Source: Siphonodentalium dalli (taxonomy: Eukaryota > Mollusca > Scaphopoda > Gadilida > Siphonodentaliidae). From it: a DNA stretch of 64,000 nucleotides. Below are positions 23,931 to 36,155 of this stretch, piece after piece. A program made the translations under genes and the position numbers. Every line of letters starts with the position of its first letter. The stretch's first letter is position 1. The notes below the pieces were generated by a model. The model was not told the origin of the DNA, did no database searches, and was given only the letters and a program-made list of their open reading frames with translations. The DNA lies in the NCBI GenBank assembly GCA_032622095.1, contig CP136069.1:128197123-128261122 (forward strand), given 5' to 3'.

Positions 23931-25194
23931 GTTTGATTTTCGGGAGAACAGGCTGAAAAATCCGTTTCCCAAAGATAACGACAATGATTAGGATTATTGC
24001 ACACGGCAGTGAATATATCATCGTGCGCAGTGAGATTTTTCGCTTTGTGCGATCCACCCGGCTAAGTAAAACGCGTATGATAAACTTTTGTTCAACCGCC
24101 AAATTGGTGAACTTGTTGTCCGAGGTTTAATAAGTGATGGCTGTACGACGCAAAACAACTAACTGACTGAGCGACTGTATTTTTAAATGAAGTTTTGGTA
24201 CAAACTGAAGAATATCACGGCTATACAGCTAGATATTCCGCACAATGGGACGGCGTAGCACCCGAAACTCAGTCGTAACTCTATCCGTGCGTTTTGCGAA
24301 ACATGTCTAATATTCCAACATACCAAAAACAAAACGTTACCAGAATGATAATAGTACAAGAACAAAATAATGGGTCGATAGAACAACCATGCGTGGATTC
24401 CAAGAACAACGCATGTCATTGTCATATAGATCAACTATTTAGTCCACATCTAGCGACTGTGGGGACAAACTCATAGGTAGACTCATTGTGCGAGAAAATC
24501 GACGGGCGACATAACGTACTATGGCATATTGAATTTATTATGACGACCACTTGTCACTAAATTGCACCATCGTGAGACAACATACCTACTATGCCGCATC
24601 GCTACTGTGTATGGTACGTGAGTCTCCAGCCATTGGATTATTTGTCGGACAGTTTACCATATGTGTATTTGTTTGCACATTATTCCAAAACATGTATTAT
24701 CTAATATTAATAAAATACTTCACTCTGCTATCAAAAGTATTTTTTTTTATTTTGAAAAGTGTTAGTGATATATACATCAATTACGCCACAAACTGATCAA
24801 TAAATGAGCACCACTCCGCACTCGAATCACCTCATCTCGTATTTATATGTTTGCTTGATATAGCTGATTGATATGTCATGTTAAAATACGAAATGCGCAT
24901 ATGAATAGTGTGTCAATATAATTTATGCATTGTATGTTTTGTATTAGTTCATGTCATTAATCTCTACTCAGGCTATGCCTGTACAGATTATACTCCACAA
25001 GTTCAAAACCTATAGGAACCTGTTAAAGTTCTGACCTGTTCTGACGGGGAACGTTATAACATTTAACAAACAATGCAGGAATTTTATCTAACAATACCTG
25101 TTCCTTATAATCTATTTTACAGTAGTGTTAGTCCCAACTCGAGACTGAATTATATTTGTGAGTCGATATTGCAATAAATATGGAATTCATTGGT
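23931..25194. other. Intronic sequence, nothing recognised
   Basis: AT-rich with short open frames only. The 83-codon minus-strand frame at 24183-24434 is hydrophobic but has no motif or splice support. Confidence 0.4.
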
Positions 25195-25712
25195 TTAAAG
25201 GCCCACTTTCGAACCCCAAGATCACATTATATAAAATAGTTGCCATAGTATATACTATTTGAAAGAGAACGTTGTATTTTCAACTTATTCGATGAAATAA
25301 ACAGTGAACATGTTGTTTTCGTAGAGAAACCGACGTGTGTTATGTGCTCAAGTTTTGCACAAACTATAGTTTATTTTCAATAGAAGGGGAATAGCTCTAT
25401 ATATCTAGATATGGAGTTATTCTCCTTTCATTGCAAATAAACTATAGTTTGAATTATGTCGCATTCTGGGAGCCATAACGGGGGAAATGTCTTGTCTTTA
25501 TGATTTCAGCTATTTTCTATTACCCTGGGCACCTTCTGAGACACAGGCGTTCCAATTGGTGATGAATGATAGTATTTTAATCACATTGCATATATTGTTA
25601 TTAAAATCGTATATCAAGGCATAAAAAATAATCGGTATGATATTGTTATTAAAACCGTATATCAAGGCATACAGAAAATAATCTGTGACTCGGAAATTAA
25701 ATGGGCATTTAA
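25195..25712 (+). mobile_element. MITE family H, copy 3
   Basis: Starts TTTAAAGGCCCACTTTCG and ends CGGAAATTAAATGGGCATTT. It shares GAGAAACCGACGTGTG and ACCGTATATCAAGGC with copies 1 and 2. A stretch around 25570-25680 is duplicated internally (ATTGTTATTAAAAYCGTATA twice), making this copy longer. Confidence 0.8.
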
Positions 25713-25734
25713 CTGTGCTGCCTGTTCTCGTGAA

Positions 25735-25866
25735 AATAAGTAGTATTATGAGAGCCCACCCACCCCCCATCCCGCCACCCATAGTATCTTATGCGCCACA
25801 GGCACCCATATAGAGGCTACTGCCCACATAAATAAGTAGCATTATGAGAGCCCACCCACCCCCCAT
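25735..25866 (+). repeat. Direct repeat of a ~40-bp C-rich segment, period ~104 bp
   Basis: AATAAGTAGTATTATGAGAG followed by CCCACCCACCCCCCAT appears at about 25736 and again, with one change, at about 25831. The spacer is moderately GC-rich. Confidence 0.8.
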
Positions 25867-26059
25867 GGAACAAACTTATGCTGGTTTGCGTTGTTTGATG
25901 ACGTTATTATGCTGAACATCTCTACAAATTAATTTGTTAATTTATTTATACTTTAGAACGTTATAAATGTATTCTTTTGAATGGTTTATTATTCATTTGG
26001 AGGGATGATAGGGATATAATAAGTAGACGACACCCAGAGGAAAATATAATGAAAGTGCA

Positions 26060-26430
26060 GAAAAATTCATATTCGGGCGTAATGAATGAGCGAAATAAGT
26101 TCATATTGGCATTATTTAACCTCAATATATATATACGGACCTAAACGCGTTTAAAAAAACAGTCCAAGATGGGACTATTTCCTTACGAAATAAGACCATA
26201 TTGGCATTATTTAATCTACCTTTTCTCATCGACAGGACTTATCAGATTCATGCTCTCTATAGTGTTTCCGTTGCGGCCCGCGCCATTCAATTGAATAACG
26301 GGTGTAAGCTCACTGTGGGATTATTTCAGAATAAAGTTAGTCCAATATGAACATATGTGAATATTTAGGTCCAATATAAACCTATCTGAATATTTAGCTT
26401 CAATATGAACCAATTTGTACGAGGATACGT
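26060..26430 (+). mobile_element. MITE family F, copy 2 (approximate ends)
   Basis: Contains AAATAAGTTCATATTGGCAT, the core GCGCCATTCAATTGAATAAC with GGGTGTAAGCTC, AGTCCAATATGAACATAT and an end near CGAGGATACGTTGATC. It is clearly related to the copies at about 36800 and 38450. Confidence 0.65.
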
Positions 26431-27244
26431 TGATCTGGGAGAAATTCCACTAGTGTAAGTAAGTGATGCAAATCAAAATCGGAGAAACGAAGTCGCATAA
26501 ATTTTGCCACTGTAAAATATGTTTTTAATGAGCTATTAACTAAAATATATTAGCTGCATTGTGCTTTCAATGCTATAATCATCCCTCTCAGAACATGAAC
26601 AAGTTTCCATTTTTTTAACTGGTTGAGTACGATCTCAGTATACGTATAGCCAGACTGGATGTTCATGGCATGATCTATTCTGTATGTGTTTGAAAGTTAA
26701 TATAAACTGTTCATTCGTGTATATTGTAGACATATTTTGTTTCATAGAAATCGGGAACCACCTTATATTCTGAAGAATAATAGTTATACTGTGATATACA
26801 ACTTGTACATGTAGAACGGGCGTGCACATGAACAGTGTGCATGATTATCAACGTTTTCGCATCAGATATGACACCAGATAAGTAAGTCCTAAGCCACATT
26901 TCCTCCCACAAGGCAGATTGAAAATACTCGTAATCACACCACGAACATCTGCAGAAGCAACCAAAATATATCGATTTTGTGCAACGAAAGTATGTACAAT
27001 ATGACACTTTTTCTCGGCCAACAAAACGTGGAAAAACTGTCGATAACTCACAATAACAACATCCCACAAATGGCCTGTACATGTATGATCCAATTAGATT
27101 TAGCTATACTAGTATGCCATTAGTGATCTTGCGCTATCAAGCGATGATACATCTTTAACCTGTTCTATGCTGAAAGGATTATCCCACCCAGTTCTAAAAT
27201 TGAACAATGAGTAAAGAAAGGGATATGTTGCTAATTATACAAAC
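26431..27244. other. Intronic sequence, nothing recognised
   Basis: No element or exon seen. Overlapping minus-strand frames at 26635-27093 are Cys-rich by chance and lack splice support or motif. Confidence 0.4.
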
Positions 27245-27433
27245 CTTTTTCCGCATAAGGTATTTCGACACATTTTCCATCGATTCCTCGGAATTTCCAT
27301 CCATGAAACGGACACTCGATGCAGTTGCCAATGACGCGGCCTCCGGCTGCCAGATTGGCCCCCATATGAGGACAGTACGCATTGATGACGTGTGCATCTC
27401 CTTTTTCGTCTCTGAACACAGCCAACGCTTGAC
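27245..27433 (-). CDS. nvd: Neverland/DAF-36-like oxygenase, Rieske-domain exon
   Basis: A 189-bp exon with a GTTTTTAG acceptor (27434-27435) and AAAAAG/GTTTGT donor. It enters in phase 1 and leaves in phase 1. It carries the Rieske [2Fe-2S] signature C-x-H-x17-C-x2-[14 protein letters not shown], then ECPFHGWKF. The cluster shuttles electrons to the catalytic iron encoded two exons on. Upstream residues [15 protein letters not shown] and downstream [12 protein letters not shown] fit the family. The family's N-terminal part (membrane anchor and a PNGW-type motif, roughly 100 residues) should lie in earlier exons at higher coordinates. I scanned the complement for that motif and did not find it. 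Codons open at 27434-27443 are intron, not a start. Confidence 0.95.
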
Positions 27434-27975
27434 CTAAAAACAATTAATGCACTGGTAACTTAGTGAATGCATAGGAAACTTAGTAATTGTGTTGGAAACT
27501 TAGAAAACGTTCTATAAAACGCATTGTAACACGAAAACCGATCTACACAGGGGGTGTAGTGACAAAAATTGCAGGCATGCACGGGGTAAAATAATTTACC
27601 ATACCTGACCACCCATCTGTGCAAATTTCTTTTTTATATGCCAACTTTTGTGACCCACCCCCAAAAAATATGTCAATCAGAATAATGTGAAACAAAATTA
27701 TATCAGCCTGATTCTTTTCTAGCAATTACTATTTAGCATATTACAACATAATATTACAAACCAAAAACAGTGTAACAGTGGCCACCATTTAAATACTTCT
27801 GATTGAATATATTAAGATGTGCATTACGTATAGGGATTTCATCTGAGGCCGATAACATACACCTCACAATGATAGTGGTACATGTGCACATACACTGTTC
27901 AAGTTTGTTGGACAATGCCCTCCACGTGTCATCCTAATGGACTGGACAGTATGTCAGTGATTGTTTGATTGCTTA
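27434..27975 (-). other. Upstream intron (in transcript sense), no exon seen
   Basis: Sequence before the Rieske exon. It includes a short inexact tandem of GGAAACTTAG words near 27460-27510. No coding exon was recognised. Confidence 0.5.
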
Positions 27976-28441
27976 TATATGACCCGCCATATCAAATCCA
28001 GTCGGAAGTCGGGATTTTTTTTACCCTGTGCCAATGCATTCTCTTATATATGCGAGTCGACCATAGGTCGCCTCGCATATATAAGAGAATGCATTGGCCT
28101 AACAATTTTTTATCATTTTTTTTAAATAAATGTTTCTGACAATTTTTAGGACATAAAATAAAAAAACATCCATTACGCTGCAGGGAGCCCCACACATATA
28201 TAGAAGCATATAGAAGAGTGTCGTCTGCTCATGTTTGTCTGGGGCTCTGTATGGGTGAAATTATAAAATTGTTAAACAATGCAAGAAAAAATTATTAAAA
28301 TTGTAAAAAAATTGTTAGGCCAATGCATTCTCTTATATATGCGAGGCGACCTATGGTCGACTCGCATATATAAGAGAATGCATTGGCACAGGGTAAAAAA
28401 AATCCCGACTTCCGACTGGATTTGATATGGCGGGTCACATA
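27976..28441. mobile_element. Fold-back element with nested hairpins, family M, large copy
   Basis: The arms of about 140 bp begin at TATGACCCGCCATATCAAAT and end at TTTGATATGGCGGGTCA. Each arm itself contains a palindrome of about 65 bp, GCCAATGCATTCTCTTATAT and its complement around GCGAGTCGACC...GGTCGCCTCGC, at 28030-28100 and 28318-28388. The centre keeps GGGAGCCCC and TGGGGCTC words shared with the smaller family M elements. No coding capacity. Confidence 0.85.
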
Positions 28442-29012
28442 TTTGGTCTACCATCCTATACACAATAAAATGGTTTTGACAACCGGTTACTGGTGTAAAA
28501 GGCTCACAGGGCAAGATGATATTAGCAAATATTTTGTTATAATGTTATACTGTTGACATGCGGATGTCATATTTTGTCAATCAAAATGGGTTTATGTTTA
28601 TACATGTAGCCATGTACGTGTATAGGACTGCTGGTACATTGACTAGAATATCGACTAGCAGAAACACAGAGCAAGAATAAGACCTTGATAGCCACTGCCT
28701 GAAGTACATGTTAAAGTATTGAGGGTGATGGAATATGGCTCAATAATAACATGTAATACCTGTGCCTTTGAAATGAAATGCTACGAATTGTTTATCGATG
28801 TAGCATTAAATCAGCCAACTCAATAGCAACACAACCGGGTTACATGTTTACGGCATACTGTAATCATGAATGTCCAACCTGGTATGCATACATTGTTCTC
28901 TAGTCACTAATACGGGCAGGTCAAACCAAGAAATGATGCAACAGTTCAAAACTATAAGTGATATAAATTCCAATATCTTAATATTTCCTTCTAACCTTTG
29001 ATCAATATGCAC
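28442..29012. other. No gene or element recognised
   Basis: AT-rich stretch with no identified content. Confidence 0.4.
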
Positions 29013-30438
29013 ATCATTTCATGAAACTCTACTATGGCTAACGCCCGTAGAAATCATATTCCACAGTAAAACACCTTGGAACTTTTTGATCTTATAAAGT
29101 CGAAAAATAACACGGGGAATATATTTCTTATATATCTGTTCCTTAATAAGGTACTTCACTGAAGGTGAGGGTCACATATCGATTATCGATATTGCATGTT
29201 TTTCTGTGACTTTTCTGAGCCGATATCGCAATTACCATTGAATTAATTACCCAGGAGAAATACCATATTTGTAAGCGACGCGAGTCAAAATCGCTCACAA
29301 AGTCACTTAAATCGATAAATTTCGAGTCAGGAACTATATGTTGATTGGACTCAAACCAAACTCGAACCACCCCTCCTGTGTCTGGACTTTTTTCTGCAGA
29401 TTTTACTTATACCACATTAGGAAGAGACGGACAAGGAACGCTGTTTTATTATTTCATGTTGAAAACCGAATTTCTGAATTCTGACTTGGATAAGCCTTTT
29501 CGCTCCATATGCATTCTATATGTAGGTATGTCGCGTGCTATTGACCTGTTGATTTCCTGAACCTGGCTATAATGTGACAAAAACGTCCGTTGCCAATATG
29601 GGGCTCCAAAACTGCAATACGTCTGGCAAGTTCTTGTCCGAATCACCATATAATACTCTGGCGTTTGTAGATTTATTGATGACGTGGTGTTATGTCAGCG
29701 TGTTACTGCGTTATAATTTCGGTTTGGAGTGCAATAGAGCATCTACATTCCTGCGTATATGTCAGATTTATGAATTTGGAACAGCTGATGTGATAGAATT
29801 TTTCAGCATTAATATATGTTGCGTTCTTCAAACGGGTGCGTATTCGCTTATTGATGGCCAGTCCAATATGTCACCATACCTATACTATTAACGTAGAACG
29901 TATTCTATATATAGTCTGTATCTACGAAAGATATGTTCTAGTCTATATGTGTACGGTCTGCAGTGGCCTGCGTTCTTATTTGTTTCAAAATTACATCTCT
30001 CATAGCCCCCGCCAATGCCATTGTGGAAATCCATGCCAATATACTTATCACTACCGCTGCACGTGCCCCCTATTCCTCACTGAAATCAAAAATTATATCA
30101 AGAAGGACTGGGTATACACATATAAACGATTTACTTTGAGTTCCCGATACCTCAAGGTTTAAAGTAATGAAAATTATGTCTAGTTATAATAAGACTGCAA
30201 GCGACGCAAAGCCAAATCTTTCACAAAATCACTTAAATCGTGAAATTTCGAGTTGGAACCTTCAGCTACAGTGAAGTACTTTATTAAGGATCAGATATTA
30301 ACTAAGAAGTATATTCCCCGCTTTCTGTTTTTGACTTTATAAGGTTCCCTGTCAAAACTTCATAAAGTTCCCAGGTTTTGTACTTGTGGAGTATGAACTC
30401 TACGGGCGTTAGCCAGAGTAGAGATTCATGACATGATC
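29013..30438. mobile_element. 1.4-kb element with ~160-bp inverted ends
   Basis: The left arm (29013 to about 29162) and right arm (about 30271-30438) are inverted copies. They share CATGAAACTCTACTATGGCT with its counterpart AGCCAGAGTAGAGATTCATG, GCTAACGCCCGTAG, GGGGAATATATTTCTTA and CCTTAATAAGGTACTTCACT. The interior also has a direct repeat (CACTTAAATCGATAAATTTC near 29308 and CACTTAAATCGTGAAATTTC near 30230). Interior plus-strand frames of 71-108 codons show no transposase motif that I recognise, so autonomy is doubtful. Confidence 0.7.
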
Positions 30439-30859
30439 TGAGGTATATACGGCGTAACGTCTTTGCGCTGTAGCAAAGCAGCTGTAGCAGCAGCATTGAC
30501 GGATCGTCTAAATTCATGTCGGCTTCGCGGAACGCATGAACGGAACGAATGCAGAATAGTGATAACGTATGCGGAATGGAACGGCGGTCACGATGATACC
30601 ATTTTCTAATGATTTGGACAACTATCAACTGTGCTCGAATGGGATGAACTTATTAGAAGAGCGCAGAAGTTACAGTCACTCCGGAGATCGTGCTTTCAGT
30701 GTTGGTGTAAACATATTTTATTCTCTAAATCATGCACATGAATTAACAAGCTAATGGTACAAATATAACATAAAGACAATTTTATTAGAGAATGGGATTT
30801 TGGCAGAAAGCATGATGCTTATATCAGCCATGTCCCCATCTTTAGCATTCACAGGTGGT
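30439..30859. other. No gene or element recognised
   Basis: Mixed-composition DNA. The minus-strand frame at 30302-30628 runs in from the element arm and has no support. Confidence 0.4.
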
Positions 30860-30879
30860 GTCTTTATTGATTATTCATA

Positions 30880-31240
30880 ATGTTCTTTTCCCAGTTAGAT
30901 TTTGCTTTGCTTTGTCAGCCATCTGGGGCATAGACTGTCAAACAATAACTCATCATGAGTCACTGCTGGGCAGTCCATGCATGTTGGCGCTCCATCATTG
31001 TGGAACTCTCTGCCTGGTACAATTCGAGGCTGTTAATGGACTTAATGGAGTTTCGTCATCTGTTAAAGACTCATTTCTTTAAATTAGCTTTTGATACTGA
31101 CTAACATGCAGCTACTGGTATCGTAATTTGTATTTCTCGACAACTTTTTTCAGACTCGTGTAAACTATAACTTGGTTTCGCATGTGAACATGTATATGGA
31201 ATTTGCGCGTTATAAATGTATTAAATAATAATAATAATAA
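30880..31240 (+). pseudogene. LINE 3' end remnant with an AAT-type tail
   Basis: Shifted frames read GAPSLWNSLPGTIRGC and then EFRHLLKTHFFKLAFDTD, the common C-terminal signature of CR1/L2/RTE-like ORF2 proteins (LWN-x-LP ... F-x2-x-LKT-x-x-F). It is followed by about 130 bp of untranslated sequence and an ATAATAATAATAAT tail at 31226-31240, as in LINEs that end in microsatellites. A frameshift lies between the two blocks. It was probably inserted and truncated long ago. Confidence 0.75.
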
Positions 31241-33284
31241 TGTTCATTGCAAATCCACTTTATATCTTCCTGGTGAGTGGACAATATACATAGGCAATCT
31301 TGTCAAAGTATAATGTGAAATCAAATGACCCAACTTTGAAAGACCCAAATATTGAATCCACAATATGCCTTTAACTCATAATCTTCTGATCATCGGCCGT
31401 AGATTCCTGTGCGGTGAAACAATGTGCGAGTTTCGCAAAACTATGCAAATAGTCGATAAGTATTATGATATCAAATACGGCGAACAATGCTCAGTATCGA
31501 TATGATGTATTTACTCTGTTGTCACATCACGCTGGCTCCCGAACTGATTGAAAATCAAACACAAATGTATAGATACCCTACAAAAAGGGAAATCATGTGC
31601 ACAAAAATCCGATATCCAATTCAAAGGGTAGATCATTCTACACTCCATCACATCAGAACAGCCATGCTGATACAAAATACACATATATATCGAGTAACTG
31701 TATACAATACAAATATCGACCTAGTCTGGAATCGTACCTGTGAATTCATCTGCATTCATTCATGCATGCGGATAAGGGCATTGATTTTCCTCGTGCAAGG
31801 CCTCAAGACATTATATGCGGTCTTGGTTAATCCATACTGCCATAGTTTTGACCTTCTTATTACCCTGTTTGGGGAGGCAGGAAGACCACCATCCATATTG
31901 TCCTGTGTGTTGTTGCTGCACAAAACACATATGTGTACATAACTCAATGCGGGTGCATAAGATATCATTATGTGAAGTTGTTGGTTGAGGAAGGGTCTAC
32001 AACGAGTCAGAAATTACAACGATGTTGTTATATGGTCCGCGGCTGACAAAACTGAACATATCGAACATTATTTGATCAAATTTGCTTTTGGGGTGGGTTA
32101 CAAACTATCGAGCTGACTAATGACATTGGCTGCACGGGGGTAATAATGTGTACGCATTTTCATATTGTAATTCAAAGCATCCTTATTTCGCATAACAACG
32201 AACATCCAAATTTAGAGCAAACGCATATTAAGTTTTGTTTTTAAACATCGATTCGTCGGTGTCTCGGCATAAAACCACACCGAACCTGGGCTCTATAATA
32301 CAGTTAGTTGACGCCACATAGATGTTGAAATCCTCATGGCTTTGTTGTTATAACGGGGGATCATCTGGATGGCTCTAAATGGGTCTAACATGGGTAGCTT
32401 TATTACGAGGAAGATGGTGGTCCAAGTTTAAATTTTCTGTTGTCGGGGACAGAACAAGGGGAGGAGCAACAAACTATATCTAGCGCCACTCGAGTAAATG
32501 TTGTGTTAGGGGGCAACAAAATTGATAAACATAATTTTAGCGCCGATTTCAACCAAATAGTTACATATTCTCCACGGTACACAAAATATAATCGAGTGGT
32601 TTAAATACGCCACATTGGTGCCGCTTGTGTCATGGGAGGGGAGGGGCACTACATGTCACATTGATAAGTATGTCTTAATCTCCTATGTCTACCATAGTTA
32701 TATATAGTGATCTCCATGATACGATGAAACTAATGACGTGCGACCCTATGCGAGTCAGTGATGGGGAGTGGAGGAGCAACAACATAGCATGAACAAATTG
32801 TGTAGCCCATTTTCACCAAACTTATATATAATCATCAACTATACATGGAATCTAATGGACTTGGCGTATAAAGGCGGCGTCGTAGGGGCCAGCGATTGGG
32901 GCGGGAATGCCACGGGGTGGCACCAGGATGCCAGGATAAGACATGGCATCGCATATTAGTACCAACATTAGATATACATTTAGGCCTCCACATGCATCTA
33001 CTGGTGTGGTTCTAAGTTTTCAGAGTGGTGCCATTGTTATGAAATTTCCATGCATGATACGAGGAATCTACTGGTGTAGTTTGGAGAATGCAAAGTGGAA
33101 CCCTCTGAGTTAGGGTAGGGCCGGGCCGTGGCACCAAAATTGATGAAGAAAAAATTGCCAATAGAACATGGTTACTTTTATAAAGGCAACCTTGTGTCAA
33201 TTCAGCATGTCCTCTTGAATATCCGCACATTATATGCTTATAATACAACTTGTTTTATGTAGACAATCTGCTCAGAATCGCCTC
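31241..33284. other. No secure gene
   Basis: A 151-codon plus-strand frame at 31487-31942 and a 70-codon minus frame at 31756-31968 overlap. Neither has a recognisable domain or convincing splice context. Nothing else identified. Confidence 0.4.
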
Positions 33285-33572
33285 ATTTTGAGTCGATTAT
33301 GTGCTGAAAATGAGAGCGTTCTAATCACTATATGATAATGAGGCTATTCTAAACAGATTAAGTGCAGACAATGACACAAATAAGCCAACTCACGACTTCT
33401 CAGGTAAGCTCTTTACCACGTATTTTCACTCTGCATGGTCCCCGCCATAAAACGAAATAACGGACATTATCGATTATCTGCTTATTTCAGAATCAAATAA
33501 TCACACTAGGTACCTATTTCACATGCATTATAGGTCGATTATATGCGTATTAATTTACGCGAGGATATGTTG
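33285..33572 (-). mobile_element. MITE family F, copy 3 (inverted)
   Basis: In inverted orientation relative to copy 1. It contains CTGAAAATGAGAGCGTTCT, the core CCGCCATAAAACGAAATAAC with GGACATTATC, AGGTCGATTATATGCG and the end GCGAGGATATGTTGG. Confidence 0.65.
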
Positions 33573-34169
33573 GTCAATTCAGTTAATCAGCACAACTTGA
33601 TCAGTGGCACTCAGCCATTATCCAAAATGTAATGTGTCAATCATTTACTATTGCCGATAATTTCAACAACGTCGATTGTACAAATTAAAAAAGAAAACGT
33701 CTGAAGTACGCACAGTTGTAAGTACATAAGTCTTTACTCGCGGGATGAATTAATCGCGACAAACAAATGGCAATCATTCCGACACGGTGACCCACTTCTT
33801 ATAACCCATGTATGAGAATGACGTTTTGCGATGACTATTTGGATATAAAATTTATGATAACACCATAAGCAAGAGAATACTCTATTCCCACCAAATATCC
33901 ACAACGGGGGGGGGGGTGGGGGGTTCCACACCACTTTAACCTGGGCAACACCTAGTCACCCTGCTATAGCATACTTAGTGATGTCACATGCACTCGTCAA
34001 CGTCACTCTTACTTCAATGATGTTCCGATCTTATATTGAGAATATGTCGCTCGAATAAAAAGATGACAGCACATACGTCATCGGAAACAATAACTCGACA
34101 GTGTCATATAAGCACATTTAACCCTGTCCTTACTAAATAGTTCCATAGCTTAGTTGTAATGTTCCGTTT
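33573..34169. other. No gene recognised
   Basis: Contains an interrupted G run at 33906-33923. No element identified. Confidence 0.4.
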
Positions 34170-34640
34170 GTAAATTGAATTTATTATCTGAACATTTCCT
34201 ATCAATGATGAATAAGAATCCGTCTGCACTTGTATTAGCTTATCGTCTGATTGGCGTCTGCTGTTATTACCTGGACATCCCTCCAAATGAACAATTGACC
34301 ATTCCTTTGTATAATTGTGTAACTGAATGGGAGATGTTGAAGTTTTATCAAAATTCCAAACACGCAATCATCGATTACCAATAGAAGTGGGAGGGGGGCT
34401 GTCATGATAGAGCTATGAATAACAGACTGTGTACACTATGCAACAATGCAGTTGGTGACGAATTTCATGTATTATTAGTATGCGATAAATTAGAACAGGA
34501 AAGACGGAAATATATAGCCAGTTAATATTATACTAATCCTACGACAATAAAAATGTCTCAACTGATGAACATCCGACGACCAGTAGCTGTGCGCAACATA
34601 TGTAAGTTCCTTCTCTTAATGAACCGTACGTTAAACGAGA
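34170..34640 (+). pseudogene. LINE C-terminal zinc-finger remnant
   Basis: A frame beginning near 34410 reads NNRLCTLCNNAVGDEFHVLL with VCDKLEQERRKYI. It continues after a stop with NPTTIKMSQLMNIRRPVAV and RNICKFLLLMN. The C-x2-C...EFH-x4-C pattern plus the R-x2-CKF block is the usual tail of a family of invertebrate LINE ORF2-like proteins. Upstream, a separate frame at 34175-34384 may belong to the same element. Stops and shifts make it inactive. Confidence 0.6.
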
Positions 34641-36155
34641 CATGTTCCTAATTACTCATATAATTATACTGAGGGCCCCCCGAGCCCCCACCATCATGAC
34701 CAAGTTCCGACCAAATTGTCGGACGAGGACTACTCCCTTTAGTTCCACGCTGTAACAGTTGGGGACGATTCTCCCCCATAATTAGTAAATTTTTTCAATT
34801 TCTCTGTTGAAAATTATAAAACAGGCGCATGCGTTGTGATCATATCGGCGGACCGATCTCCTTCCAATCACATATATGTACCTTTATGTTATAAAATATT
34901 TTGCATTTTCATATATATATCATCGTGTTTAATGTAATGCGTGAACTATATATTATGTATATATGTTGTATACTGTGTTGGGAGAAGACAACGTTACGTT
35001 TTGTATTTCTTAACACTGTATGCTATACAGTTTATAAGAATAAACAATTCAATACATAATATATAACCCAGTTGCATGACTATAGTTCACTGATTCCGGT
35101 GCGTGTCTCTTGATAATGATCACGCCTCCACTGATAACAGATGTAAGCCAGTGTCGTATGTTTATTTATGTACATGCAAGTCATCATTTATCATTAAAAA
35201 ATTCGGTATTCAGACTGGAGCTGCAACTGCGATGAGGTTCCACGATGCGATGCACATCACGGTGAAAACAAAGTTGACGAACCTGCTAATTGTCACTCCA
35301 GAATAATGAATGATGTATAGCTGTACATAGTAAACATGCGTACATTGAAGCTAATCTATTTGTTACAGATAGAGCGTGATAAATTCACAGGACTATACTT
35401 AAACAAACAGGTTTACATTCTGGGTGTCCCATAACTTGTTGGTTGAACGGTACATGATTAGGAAGCCGCTAATGTCAATTAATGAATCGTAATGCATCGT
35501 CGTAACATCCTGACGATGCTATGTAGTGAAATAATCACGATGCATAACGCGTTGCAGCCCTAATTCATGTTATCATGTACAATACAATGTTAAAAGATAA
35601 ACGAAGCATCTGTTTTAGATGTCAACCATAAGTGATATTATACAGTACAGGGAGACGCTTTCGTATGGTTTCTACTTGGACATTTTGAAACATCTCTTTT
35701 AGATCACGTTTTTTGTCCATCCATGCAGTATATGTCACATGTGATGTGGTATGGACACTTCTGCGATCTTCATGTCATCATATGCATTCAAATTCTAACA
35801 ATTAACCGAAGAATATGTTTCAGATGTGAAACGTCAGTGACTATACATGTACGTTGGTATGGTTTCGACATTGACATTTTGAAACATCTCTGTTAGAGTT
35901 ATCGTGTCTTTAAACCTACTTTAACGATCTAGTTAAACCGGAGTCAAAGTGGCGTACATATTGTTGTTCGGTAACCAGTTGAATGACAACTTGATTCAAT
36001 TGACTTGACTACCCAGTGACCAATTGGCAAAACACAGCATAATTTGATCAGTACATGCCATCAATTAACGTGAATTGCCCAGCTCGTGATCTCTTGATAC
36101 CTAGCTGTCCTCATATAGTTGTGACAAGACAAACTATAAGTCGGCACTAGCCAGA
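34641..36155. other. Non-coding, with a diverged duplication at 35598-35905
   Basis: Two diverged direct copies lie at about 35598-35715 and 35800-35905. Shared words are TTTTAGATGTCAACC/TTTCAGATGTGAAAC, TGGTTTCTACTTGGACATTT or variants, and TTTTGAAACATCTC. No gene found. Confidence 0.6.

Larger units (their letters stand above)
16102..27244 (-). other. Large (~11.1 kb) intron of the oxygenase gene
   Basis: The intron is bounded by AAAAAG/GTTTGT at the Rieske exon and TTCTCAACAG at the next exon. Splice phase and peptide continuity (PYAEK-V-PDTAK) show that no exon is missing between them. It is filled with mobile elements, listed separately: an RT zinc-finger remnant near 16230-16620, a palindromic MITE at 16862-17219, a fold-back element broken by a LINE at 18590-21511, family H copy 3 at 25195-25712 and family F copies near 23590 and 26060. 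Stretches not listed separately show nothing identifiable. Confidence 0.85.

Noticed and set aside
25510..25782. 90-codon minus-strand frame with glycine-rich start
   Set aside because: It lies across the family H MITE and the C-rich direct repeat.
27434..27443. ATG at 27443 as the start of the oxygenase
   Set aside because: The bases before 27433 form a pyrimidine tract and AG acceptor. The family needs about 100 more N-terminal residues.
31487..31942. 151-codon plus-strand open frame
   Set aside because: No recognisable domain, irregular composition and an overlapping open frame on the other strand. Most likely chance.
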